NCBI GenBank assembly: GCA_036275365.1
Contig: DASUDX010000123.1
Coordinates: 1 to 6,275, forward strand
Direction: 5' to 3'
DNA: 6,275 nucleotides
Source: DASUDX01 sp036275365
GTDB taxonomy: Bacteria > Pseudomonadota > Gammaproteobacteria > Nevskiales > Nevskiaceae
Shown: in pieces, positions 1 to 6,275 of the stretch
Layout: each line of letters opens with the position of its first letter
How positions within the stretch are numbered: the stretch's first letter is position 1
Translations under genes and position numbers: made by a program
The notes under the pieces: model-generated
Database searches by the model: none
Told to the model about the DNA's origin: nothing
The model's input: the letters and a program-made list of their open reading frames with translations, nothing else

Positions 1-1320
1 CGGGTCTCGCTGGACGACCAGATCAACAAGGAACAGATCGTCTGGCAGTACGAGAACGGCCTGACCGACTACCTCAAGGACGCCTGCCAGGGCTATGAGA
101 CGCTGCCCGCCGAGCCCTTCGTCGGCCAGTTCAAGGCCACCCGCGAGGCCTGCGACTGGGCCCTGGTCTGGCTCAATGCCAGCGGGGTGGAGCCGGTGGC
201 CGAGAGCTATGTCAACCTGATCCCGACTGCCCAGGGCGGCACCCATGTCAACGGGCTGCGCACCGGGCTGACCGAGGCGATGCGCGAGTTCTGCGAGTTC
301 CGCAACCTGCTGCCGCGCGGGCTCAAGCTGGCGCCCGAGGATGTCTGGCAGGGCTGTGCCTATGTGCTCAGCGTGAAGATGCAGGACGCCCAGTTCGCCG
401 GCCAGACCAAGGAGCGGCTGTCCTCACGGGAGACCGCCGCCTTCGTTTCCGGCCTGGTCCACGATGCCTTCGGCCTCTGGCTCAACCAGCACCCGGAGAC
501 CGGCGAGGCCATCGCCCAGCTGGTCATCGCCAATGCCAATGCCCGCCTCAAGGCCAGCAAGCAGGTGGTGCGCAAGAAGATCACCAGCGGTCCGGCCCTG
601 CCGGGCAAGCTGGCCGACTGCGTGAGCACCGATCTGTCCCGCACCGAGCTGTTCCTGGTCGAGGGCGACTCCGCCGGCGGCTCGGCCAAGCAGGCGCGCG
701 ACCGCGATACCCAGGCGATCATGCCCCTGCGCGGCAAGATCCTGAACACCTGGGAGGTGGACCACGGCGAGGCCCTGGCCAGCGAGGAGATCCACAACAT
801 CAGCGTCGCCATCGGCGTGGACCCGGGCAGCGCCGATCTCTCCGGCCTGCGCTACGGCAAGATCTGCGTGCTGGCCGACGCCGACTCCGATGGCCTGCAC
901 ATCGCCACCCTGCTGTGCGCGCTGTTTCTGCGCCATTACCGGCCGCTGGTGGCGGCGGGGCATGTCTACATCGCCATGCCTCCGCTGTTCCGCATCGATG
1001 CCGGCAAGCAGGTGTTCTACGCCCTCGACGAGGCGGAGAAGCAGGGCGTGCTCGACCGCCTGCAGGCCGAGGTCAACCGCGCCAAGGTCCAGGTCACCCG
1101 CTTCAAGGGTCTGGGCGAGATGAACCCCCTGCAGCTGCGCGAGACCACGATGAATGCCGACACTCGGCGGCTGGTGCAGCTGACCCTGGATGAGAACACC
1201 GCGGGCGAGGGCGAACGCTTCGCCACCGCCGAGGCCCTGATGGACATGCTGCTGGCCAAGAAGCGCGCCAGCGACCGCAAGGAATGGCTGGAGCGCGAAG
1301 GCAATCGCGCCGAGGTCTGA
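1..1320 (+). CDS. parE: DNA topoisomerase IV subunit B (ParE), 5'-truncated by window edge
   Basis: ParE is the ATPase subunit of topoisomerase IV. With ParC it forms the cytoplasmic heterotetramer that unlinks replicated chromosomes and relaxes supercoils. The frame is open from base 1 to the TGA at 1318-1320, giving 439 residues against about 630 for E. coli ParE. Roughly the first 190 residues, including the main ATP-binding part of the GHKL domain, lie off the left edge. What is visible is the transducer domain followed by the TOPRIM and C-terminal region. The transducer carries ESYVNLIPTAQGGTHVNGLR, which holds the family QGGTHVNG motif. The TOPRIM metal site shows EGDSAGG at 661-681, PLRGKILN from about 724 and DADSDG at 877-894, so the acidic metal ligands are intact. 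RFKGLGEMNP and LLAKKRA near the end are typical of ParE. The match to E. coli ParE as I recall it is continuous, with no frameshift. GyrB is the paralogue to exclude. The immediate parC neighbour and the ParE-like wording favour ParE. The first in-frame GTG visible (187) is internal and not a start. Confidence 0.97.
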   Translation, partial: RVSLDDQINKEQIVWQYENGLTDYLKDACQGYETLPAEPFVGQFKATREACDWALVWLNASGVEPVAESYVNLIPTAQGGTHVNGLRTGLTEAMREFCEFRNLLPRGLKLAPEDVWQGCAYVLSVKMQDAQFAGQTKERLSSRETAAFVSGLVHDAFGLWLNQHPETGEAIAQLVIANANARLKASKQVVRKKITSGPALPGKLADCVSTDLSRTELFLVEGDSAGGSAKQARDRDTQAIMPLRGKILNTWEVDHGEALASEEIHNISVAIGVDPGSADLSGLRYGKICVLADADSDGLHIATLLCALFLRHYRPLVAAGHVYIAMPPLFRIDAGKQVFYALDEAEKQGVLDRLQAEVNRAKVQVTRFKGLGEMNPLQLRETTMNADTRRLVQLTLDENTAGEGERFATAEALMDMLLAKKRASDRKEWLEREGNRAEV

Positions 1321-1326
1321 GAGGAA
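1321..1326 (+). promoter_or_regulatory. Ribosome binding site of parC
   Basis: GAGGAA lies directly after the parE stop codon and two bases before the ATG at 1329. It fixes the parC start at 1329 rather than at the in-frame GTG 45 bases upstream inside parE. The position in the 8-base gap suggests translational coupling of the two topoisomerase IV subunits. Confidence 0.75.
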
Positions 1327-1328
1327 CC

Positions 1329-3557
1329 ATGGCTGATCCGATGCTGGAGATCGAGCGCCTGCCGCTGCGTGTATTCGCAGAGAAGGCCTACCTCGACTAT
1401 TCGATGTATGTGGTGCTGGACCGCGCGCTGCCGCATCTGGCCGATGGGCTCAAGCCGGTACAGCGCCGCATCGTCTACGCCATGAGCGAGCTGGGTCTGA
1501 ATGCCAGCGCCAAGCACAAGAAATCCGCGCGCACCGTGGGTGATGTGATCGGCAAGTTCCATCCGCATGGCGACTCGGCCTGCTACGAGGCCATGGTCAC
1601 CATGGCCCAGCCCTTTGCCTACCGCTACCCGCTGGTGGACGGGCAGGGCAACTGGGGCTCGGCCGACGATCCCAAGAGCTTCGCCGCGATGCGCTACACC
1701 GAGTCGCGGCTGACGCCCTATGCCGCCACCCTGCTCGCCGAGCTCGAACAGGGCACGGTGGACTGGCAGCCCAATTTCGACGGCACCCTGGAGGAGCCCC
1801 GGCTGCTGCCGGCGCGCCTGCCCAACATCCTGGTCAATGGCACCACCGGCATCGCGGTGGGCATGGCCACCGACATCCCGCCGCACAATCTGCGCGAGCT
1901 GGCGGCCGCCTGCATCCACCTGCTCAAGCACCCCAACGCCCAGCTGGAGACGCTGCTCGGCCATGTGCCGGCGCCGGATTTCCCGACCGGCTGCGAGATC
2001 GTCTCCGAGCCCCACGAGCTGCTCAAGCTCTACCAGACCGGCAGCGGCCAGGTCCGCGCCCGCGCCCGCTGGGAGCGCGACGCCGATACCGGCAATGTGG
2101 TCATCACCCATCTGCCGCACCAGGTCTCGGGCAGCAAGGTGCAGGAGCAGATCGCCGAGCAGATGCGGGCCAAGAAGCTGCCGCTGGTGGAGGACCTGCG
2201 CGACGAGTCCGATCACGAGAACCCGACCCGCATCGTGCTGGTGCCGCGCTCCAACCGGGTGGATGCCGACCAGCTGATGGCGCATCTGTTCGCCACCACC
2301 GATCTCGAGAAGAGCGTCCGCGTCAACCTCAACATGATCGGCCTCGATGGCCGGCCGCGGGTGAAGAACCTCAAGGAGATCCTGGTCGAGTGGCTGGACT
2401 ACCGCCACACCACGGTCACCCGCCGCCTCAACCACCGGCTGGCCAAGGTCAATGACCGTCTGCACCTGCTCGAAGGCCTGCTGATCGCGTTTCTCAACCT
2501 CGATGAGGTGATCCGCATCATCCGCTTCGAGGAGGAACCGCGGGCGGTGCTGATGCGCACCTTCGCCCTGTCCGAGATCCAGACCGACTACATCCTCGAC
2601 ACCCGCCTGCGCCAGCTGCAGCGGCTGGAGGAGATGAAGATCCGCGGCGAGCAGGACGAGCTGCTCGCCGAGCGGGCCCGCATCGAGGCCCTGCTCGGTT
2701 CCGACGAGGCCCTCAAGAAGCTGATCGCCGACGAGCTGCGCGAGGACGCCAAGAAGTACGGCGACGAGCGGCGCTGCCCGGTGGTGGCGCGTCCGGCCGC
2801 GGTGGCCCTGAGCGTCGAGGAGATCCTGCCGGCCGAGGCGGTGACCGTGGTGCTCTCCCGCGCCGGCTGGATCCGGGTGGGCAAGGGGCATGAGCTGGAT
2901 CCCCACTCGCTCAGCTACAAGGCCGGTGATGCCTACTTCACCCACGCCGCGGGCAAGACCAACCAGCAGCTGATCCTGCTCGACGACAAGGGGCGCTGCT
3001 ACACCCTCAACCCGCGCGAGCTGCCCTCGGCCCGCTCACAGGGCGAGCCGGTGACCACCCGGCTGGATCTGCAGGACGGCGGACGCATCGTCGCCCTGCT
3101 GTTCGGCGAGGAGAACGAGCGCTGGCTGCTCGGCTCCAGCGAGGGCTATGGCTTCGTGGCCCGTCTCGGCGAGCTGGTGGCGCGCAACCGGGCGGGCAAG
3201 GCGGTGATCAGCCTGGCCGGCAGCCCGCTGCCGCCGCAGCGCCTGCACCAGCCGGCCAGCGACCGCTACGCCCTGGTCACCGCCGAAGGCCGGCTGCTGA
3301 TCTTCCCGGTGGCCGAGCTGCCGGAGCTGGCCAAGGGCAAGGGCAACAAGCTGGTGGCCCTCAAGGGCGAGGACCGCATCGTCGCCAGCTGCGCCCTGCC
3401 CGAGGGCGTGGCGCTGGTGCTGACCAGCGGCAAGCGCACGCTGACCCTGAAGCCGGGCGACCAGGCGGCCTATCTGGGCGCCCGCGCCAGCCGCGGCACC
3501 CATCTGCCGCGGGGCTACCAGACCGTCGACCGCATCGAGCCGCAAACTCCGTCTTGA
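1329..3557 (+). CDS. parC: DNA topoisomerase IV subunit A (ParC)
   Basis: ParC is the DNA cleavage and rejoining subunit of topoisomerase IV and partners with ParE. The gene is complete: 742 residues, against about 752 in E. coli. The start ATG at 1329 is preceded by GAGGAA and begins MADPMLEIERLPL. The breakage-reunion domain (about residues 10-485) includes YLDYSMYVVLDRALPHLADG, the QRRIVYAMSELGL segment and the winged-helix sequence HPHGDSACYEAMV. The catalytic tyrosine is Tyr123 (codon 1695-1697) in AAMRYTESRL, next to Arg122. DIPPHNLRE and the coiled-coil gate segment around EEMKIRGEQ (from residue 434) follow. From about residue 495 the sequence is the C-terminal beta-pinwheel, with repeated blades and a VARNRAGKAV element near residue 617. 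This is the ParC form rather than a GyrA with a canonical QRRGGKG box. In the quinolone-resistance region, Ser83 and Glu87 (E. coli Ser80 and Glu84) are the sensitive-type residues. The gene lies 8 bases after parE, so the two probably share an operon. Confidence 0.98.
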   Translation: MADPMLEIERLPLRVFAEKAYLDYSMYVVLDRALPHLADGLKPVQRRIVYAMSELGLNASAKHKKSARTVGDVIGKFHPHGDSACYEAMVTMAQPFAYRYPLVDGQGNWGSADDPKSFAAMRYTESRLTPYAATLLAELEQGTVDWQPNFDGTLEEPRLLPARLPNILVNGTTGIAVGMATDIPPHNLRELAAACIHLLKHPNAQLETLLGHVPAPDFPTGCEIVSEPHELLKLYQTGSGQVRARARWERDADTGNVVITHLPHQVSGSKVQEQIAEQMRAKKLPLVEDLRDESDHENPTRIVLVPRSNRVDADQLMAHLFATTDLEKSVRVNLNMIGLDGRPRVKNLKEILVEWLDYRHTTVTRRLNHRLAKVNDRLHLLEGLLIAFLNLDEVIRIIRFEEEPRAVLMRTFALSEIQTDYILDTRLRQLQRLEEMKIRGEQDELLAERARIEALLGSDEALKKLIADELREDAKKYGDERRCPVVARPAAVALSVEEILPAEAVTVVLSRAGWIRVGKGHELDPHSLSYKAGDAYFTHAAGKTNQQLILLDDKGRCYTLNPRELPSARSQGEPVTTRLDLQDGGRIVALLFGEENERWLLGSSEGYGFVARLGELVARNRAGKAVISLAGSPLPPQRLHQPASDRYALVTAEGRLLIFPVAELPELAKGKGNKLVALKGEDRIVASCALPEGVALVLTSGKRTLTLKPGDQAAYLGARASRGTHLPRGYQTVDRIEPQTPS

Positions 3558-3581
3558 AAACGCGGTCTCAGCCGCGATCAT
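3553..3581 (+). promoter_or_regulatory. Possible sigma-32 (heat-shock) promoter for htpX
   Basis: CTTGAAA at 3553-3559 is an exact match to the -35 element recognised by sigma-32 (RpoH). It overlaps the TGA stop of parC. After 13 bases, CGCGATCAT at 3573-3581 matches the CCCCATnTa -10 element only partly (4 of 7 informative core positions: C, C, A, T). Transcription would begin about 25 bases before the htpX ATG. htpX is a known heat-shock gene in E. coli, which makes the placement sensible. The -10 match is weak and chance cannot be excluded. I saw no GTAAA-type CpxR box in the spacer. Confidence 0.35.
3561..3576 (+). other. Small hairpin in the parC-htpX spacer
   Basis: CGCGGT (3561-3566) can pair with GCCGCG (3571-3576) around a CTCA loop, giving five GC pairs and one GU pair. 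No T-run follows, so it is not a standard intrinsic terminator. It could mildly attenuate read-through from parC into htpX, stabilise the parC 3' end, or be incidental in GC-rich DNA. It overlaps the possible htpX promoter. Confidence 0.4.
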
Positions 3582-3611
3582 CCGTCCCGTCGACCCGATA
3601 GGTTCGTCTCC

Positions 3612-4478
3612 ATGAAGCGCATCGTCCTGTTTCTCGCCACCAACATCGCGGTGATGCTGGTGCTCTCGGTGGTGGCCTCGCTGCTGGGCGCCAACCAGTT
3701 CCTCCATGCCAATGGCCTGAATCTCGGCCAGCTGCTGGTGTTCTCGGCGATCTTCGGCTTCGGCGGCTCGTTCATCTCGCTGGCCATGAGCAAGTGGATG
3801 GCCAAGGCCAGCACCGGCGCCCAGGTGATCACCGAGCCGCGCACGGCGGCTGAGCGCTGGCTGCTGCAGACGGTGGAGCGTCAGGCCCGCGCCGCCGGCA
3901 TCGGCATGCCCGAAGTCGCGGTCTTCGATGCCCCGGAACCGAACGCCTTCGCCACCGGCATGAACCGCAACAACGCCCTGGTGGCGGTCTCCACCGGCCT
4001 GCTCCGGCACATGAGCCAGGACGAGGTCGAGGCCGTGCTCGGCCATGAGGTCGCCCATGTCGCCAACGGTGACATGGTGACCCTGACCCTGATCCAGGGG
4101 GTGGTCAACACCTTCGTGATGTTCCTGTCGCGAGTGGTCGGCTATGTGATCGACCGCGCCGTGTTCAAGACCGAGCGCGGGGTCGGGCCGGGCTACCACA
4201 TCAGCGTGCTGGTGCTGCAGATCGTCTTCGGCATCCTCGCCTCGGCCATCGTCTGCTGGTTCAGTCGCCAGCGCGAGTTCCGCGCCGATGCCGGCGGCGC
4301 CCACCTGGCTGGCAAGCGCAAGATGATTGCCGCCCTGCAGAAGCTGCAGGCCGCCCACGGCCAGTCCAGCCTGCCCGAGCAGGTCAGCGCCTTCGGCGTG
4401 ATCGGGGGCGCGCGCAAGCTGTTCATGACCCACCCGCCGATCGAAGAGCGCATCGCCGCCCTGCAGGCGGCCGGCTGA
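3612..4478 (+). CDS. htpX: Inner-membrane zinc metalloprotease HtpX
   Basis: HtpX is an M48-family protease of the inner membrane. It cleaves misfolded or damaged membrane proteins and works alongside FtsH in membrane quality control. The product is 288 residues, close to the 293 of E. coli HtpX, and appears complete. The N-terminus MKRIVLFLATNIAVML begins the first membrane segment (about residues 4-26). A second spans about 38-58 and ends in the family sequence FGFGGSFISLAMSKWMA. The zinc site is HEVAH, with His145, catalytic Glu146 and His149, and the third ligand is Glu222 in FSRQREFRADAGG. Two further hydrophobic segments lie at about 158-180 and 197-217. NAFATG (111-116), VAVSTGLL (124-131) and the C-terminal FMTHPPIEERIAAL are typical of the family. 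The ATG at 3612 matches the family N-terminus, though its ribosome site is weak (an AGG at 3600-3602). htpX begins 54 bases after parC and may be transcribed from there, from its own heat-shock-type promoter, or both. It ends 131 bases before a strong terminator hairpin. Confidence 0.97.
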   Translation: MKRIVLFLATNIAVMLVLSVVASLLGANQFLHANGLNLGQLLVFSAIFGFGGSFISLAMSKWMAKASTGAQVITEPRTAAERWLLQTVERQARAAGIGMPEVAVFDAPEPNAFATGMNRNNALVAVSTGLLRHMSQDEVEAVLGHEVAHVANGDMVTLTLIQGVVNTFVMFLSRVVGYVIDRAVFKTERGVGPGYHISVLVLQIVFGILASAIVCWFSRQREFRADAGGAHLAGKRKMIAALQKLQAAHGQSSLPEQVSAFGVIGGARKLFMTHPPIEERIAALQAAG

Positions 4479-4499
4479 GAGGGCCGCTGCGGCAGCCTC

Positions 4500-4520
4500 G
4501 CCCGGGGCGCCCCCCCGGGC
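4500..4520. repeat. GC-only hairpin in the htpX 3' region
   Basis: GCCCGGGG (4500-4507) and CCCCGGGC (4513-4520) form a perfect 8-bp all-GC stem with a 5-base loop, starting 22 bases after the htpX stop. There is no T-run, so I do not call it a terminator. It could stabilise the htpX mRNA 3' end. A 10-base copy of its left arm and loop edge, GCCCGGGGCG, recurs at 4571-4580 in the same gap. The rest of the gap between genes (4479-4664) contains no convincing reading frame or RNA gene. Confidence 0.5.
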
Positions 4521-4608
4521 CTCGCGGCTCATAGCTGTGCAGCCGGCAGGCGGATCGGGTCGTCCGGCTTGCCCGGGGCGGGTGCGGAGGCCCGGCTCGT
4601 GCACACGG

Positions 4609-4634
4609 AAAAGGCGGCCCGGAGGCCGCCTTTT
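4609..4634. terminator. Bidirectional intrinsic terminator between htpX and the convergent minus-strand gene
   Basis: AAAAGGCGGCC (4609-4619) and GGCCGCCTTTT (4624-4634) are perfect reverse complements around the 4-base loop CGGA. The GC core is 7 bp and is flanked by A4 on one side and T4 on the other, so each strand shows a GC stem followed by a U4 tract. It lies 131 bases beyond the htpX stop and 31 bases beyond the minus-strand gene's stop. It is therefore suited to stop transcripts from both directions. The U-tracts are short, but the symmetry and position are convincing. Confidence 0.88.
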
Positions 4635-4664
4635 CGCTGAACGCGCTTGCTGAACCGGCGCTGC

Positions 4665-6275
4665 CTAGCTGCGCATCACATCGGCCGAGAGCAGGACCAC
4701 CTCGGGCTCCTGCACATGGTAGCCCTGGATGTAGTTGACCCCCATCTGCCACATCCGCGCCATCACATTGGCGTCCTCGACATGGCAGACGATGGTCTTG
4801 GCGCCGCGCTGCTTGGCGACTTCCATCAGGGTGGTCATCTTCTTCTGGATGTCCTTGTCGTTGAAGCTGTTGGTGAAGGACATGTGGAACTTGAGGAAGC
4901 TGGCCGGGATGTGATCGAGCAGCTGCACCGAGTTGGTGCCGATGCCGAAGTGCTCGATGGCCACCGCCGCGCCCAGGGCCTGCACGGCATGGGTCAGCGC
5001 CTTGGCCTTGCGGATGTGGTTCTGCAGGATCACTTCCTGGATCTGGAAGCAGAGCTCGTCGGGCCGCAGCGGCCGGGTCTTGAGCAGTTCCTGCAGCCAG
5101 CTCAGGAAGGTCTCGGCATCGCGCAGCGTCTCTTCGGAGAGCTTGACGAAGAGCATCGAGTTGTTGGTGCCATCGCGCTTGGACAGCACCTTGAGCGCGC
5201 GCATGGTCACCCAGCGATCGATCGCCCGCATCAGGTTGAAGCGCGCCGCCGTGCGGATGAACTCCGCTGCGTGCATCTCGCGTCCGCTCTCGTCAACCAT
5301 GCGCACCAGCACATCGAAATGCTGGCGGGTGTCGCCTTCCAGACTGGCGATGGACTGGTAGGCGAGCTTGAGCCGGCCTTCCTCGATGGCCTTGCGGATC
5401 TGCGCAGCCTTGCGCGCTTCCTCGCGATCCTCGCTGCTGGCCTTGGCGGTGGGGCCGATCAGACCGGCGCGGTTGCCGCCCTTGCCGGAGAGCTTGCGCG
5501 CCTCCAGCACCAGCTCGGTCACCACCTGCTGGACATTCTCGCCACCGGCCAGCGGGTAGGCGGTGAAGGTGATGGTGATGTGCGCCTCGTGCTGGCTGGC
5601 CACGAACAGATGGGCGGCCAGCTCGCGGCAGAGCAGCTCGCCGAACTTCTCCATCTCCGAGGCGGTGGCGCGATGCAGGATCAGCGCGAACTCGCCGGTG
5701 GAGAAGCGGAACAGCTGATCGCCCGCACCCAGCCGCGAGCGCAGCTGCTGGCCGACCTCCCGCACCACGCGGACGCTGTCCTCGTAGCCGATGCGGTCCT
5801 CCAGGGCCTGGAAGCCGTCGATGGCGATCAGCACCACCGCGCGGATCTGGCGGCTGTCGGCGACCGCCGGGGCCTGCGAGAGCGTGGTGAAGAAGGCGAG
5901 CCGGTCGGCCAGCTCCGGGCTCGCCGCCGGCTCGCTGCTGGCGGCCGCGGCACTCGGCGCCGTCGCGGTTGCCGGGCTGACCGCGGCACGGATCAGCATC
6001 TCGATGAAGTTCTCGCCATCGACCGACCCGCGGGTGAGCTGGGCCTGCACCGAGATGCGGGCGCCCTCGCGGTGCTGCAGACAGCAGGCCAGCGGCTTGC
6101 CATCGACCTTGCCCTTGCCGAGCAGCTTGAGGTGCTCCTTGACCTTGGGCTGGTGATCGGCGCAGACGATATCCATCACCGGCAGGCCCAGCAGCTCGTC
6201 TGGCTTGTCGTAGCCGAGCAGCTGGGCGAAGGCCGGGTTGGCGTGGGAGAGGATGCCTTCCTGGATATGCACCAC
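4665..6275 (-). CDS. FimX-like PAS-GGDEF-EAL protein with degenerate catalytic sites (c-di-GMP receptor), N-terminus off window
   Basis: The stop is TAG at 4665-4667 and the frame stays open to the right edge, showing 536 residues of a longer protein. Positions below count from the edge. Residues 1-97 are a PAS domain (HANPAFAQLLGYDKPDELLG). Residues 98-120 are an Ala/Pro/Ser-rich linker. Residues 123-270 are a GGDEF domain whose signature reads STGEF (192-196). An EAL domain runs from about 290 to the end, with DVL (321-323) in place of EAL. Expected metal ligands are replaced: Asn by Lys378, the Glu of E-x-T-E by Gln411, and Asp-Asp by Glu441-His442. Gln307, Arg325, Asp353, Glu500 and the QGY at 517-519 remain, which in FimX-type domains hold c-di-GMP. 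The segment VEDANVMARMWQMGVNYIQGY closely resembles P. aeruginosa FimX as I recall it. FimX has 691 residues, so the missing part could hold its REC-like domain. The inferred role is a non-enzymatic c-di-GMP receptor controlling type IV pili. An unrelated degenerate EAL regulator is the alternative, so I give no gene symbol. Confidence 0.8.
   Translation of the reverse strand: MVHIQEGILSHANPAFAQLLGYDKPDELLGLPVMDIVCADHQPKVKEHLKLLGKGKVDGKPLACCLQHREGARISVQAQLTRGSVDGENFIEMLIRAAVSPATATAPSAAAASSEPAASPELADRLAFFTTLSQAPAVADSRQIRAVVLIAIDGFQALEDRIGYEDSVRVVREVGQQLRSRLGAGDQLFRFSTGEFALILHRATASEMEKFGELLCRELAAHLFVASQHEAHITITFTAYPLAGGENVQQVVTELVLEARKLSGKGGNRAGLIGPTAKASSEDREEARKAAQIRKAIEEGRLKLAYQSIASLEGDTRQHFDVLVRMVDESGREMHAAEFIRTAARFNLMRAIDRWVTMRALKVLSKRDGTNNSMLFVKLSEETLRDAETFLSWLQELLKTRPLRPDELCFQIQEVILQNHIRKAKALTHAVQALGAAVAIEHFGIGTNSVQLLDHIPASFLKFHMSFTNSFNDKDIQKKMTTLMEVAKQRGAKTIVCHVEDANVMARMWQMGVNYIQGYHVQEPEVVLLSADVMRS

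Noticed and set aside
187..189. GTG at 187 as a start for parE.
   Set aside because: The frame is open and matches ParE from base 1, so this GTG is an internal valine codon. The true start is off the left edge.
1284..1328. Upstream in-frame GTG start for parC inside parE.
   Set aside because: The 15 extra residues have no counterpart in ParC proteins, and the ATG at 1329 has its own GAGGAA ribosome site and a family-like N-terminus.
1017..2945. Long open frame of 642 codons on the minus strand, antisense to parE and parC.
   Set aside because: It lies almost entirely opposite parC, which is a clear match to a known family. Its translation is rich in Gly, His, Gln, Ala and Leu with no recognisable domain. 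Long antisense frames of this kind arise from strong GC bias at third codon positions.
4500..4520. GC hairpin considered as the htpX terminator.
   Set aside because: There is no T-run after the stem on either strand, whereas the hairpin at 4609-4634 has the full terminator form.
3036..4604. Open frame of 522 codons on the minus strand, covering the end of parC and all of htpX.
   Set aside because: It is antisense to two well-supported genes, has the same low-complexity composition and shows no family motif. It would also cross the spacer and the 3' structured region.
4933..6156. Three open frames on the plus strand (142, 63 and 121 codons) opposite the FimX-like gene.
   Set aside because: They are Ser/Arg/Ala-rich, have no recognisable motif and lie opposite a continuous PAS-GGDEF-EAL coding sequence.

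Overview
The window is GC-rich by eye and fully chromosomal in character. It holds four protein genes: the 3' part of parE, complete parC, complete htpX, and the C-terminal part of a large PAS-GGDEF-EAL protein on the opposite strand. The ParE and ParC sequences are close to the enterobacterial and pseudomonad proteins along their whole length. HtpX is also of the proteobacterial type, so the source is most likely a high-GC gammaproteobacterium. I cannot name the genus from this sequence.

Layout: parE enters from the left edge and ends at 1320. parC follows after 8 bases (1329-3557), so the two subunits of topoisomerase IV are almost certainly co-transcribed. A 54-base spacer contains a small hairpin and a possible heat-shock (sigma-32) promoter whose -35 hexamer overlaps the parC stop codon. 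It leads into htpX (3612-4478), an inner-membrane zinc protease. The 186-base gap between htpX and the minus-strand gene (4479-4664) holds a GC-rich hairpin and a perfect 11-bp stem flanked by A4 and T4. That stem is well placed to terminate transcription from both sides. The minus-strand gene runs from 4665 off the right edge.

How the genes relate: parE and parC encode one enzyme that decatenates chromosomes. htpX works in membrane-protein quality control and is functionally separate. The minus-strand protein has degenerate GGDEF and EAL sites and closely resembles FimX, the c-di-GMP receptor that controls type IV pili in Pseudomonas and Xanthomonas. From memory, fimX also lies a few genes from parC and parE in P. 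aeruginosa, so the neighbourhood supports the assignment.

I see no mobile element, CRISPR array, tRNA, rRNA or clearly new multi-gene system. The most interesting points are the apparently non-catalytic c-di-GMP receptor and the possible heat-shock promoter in front of htpX.
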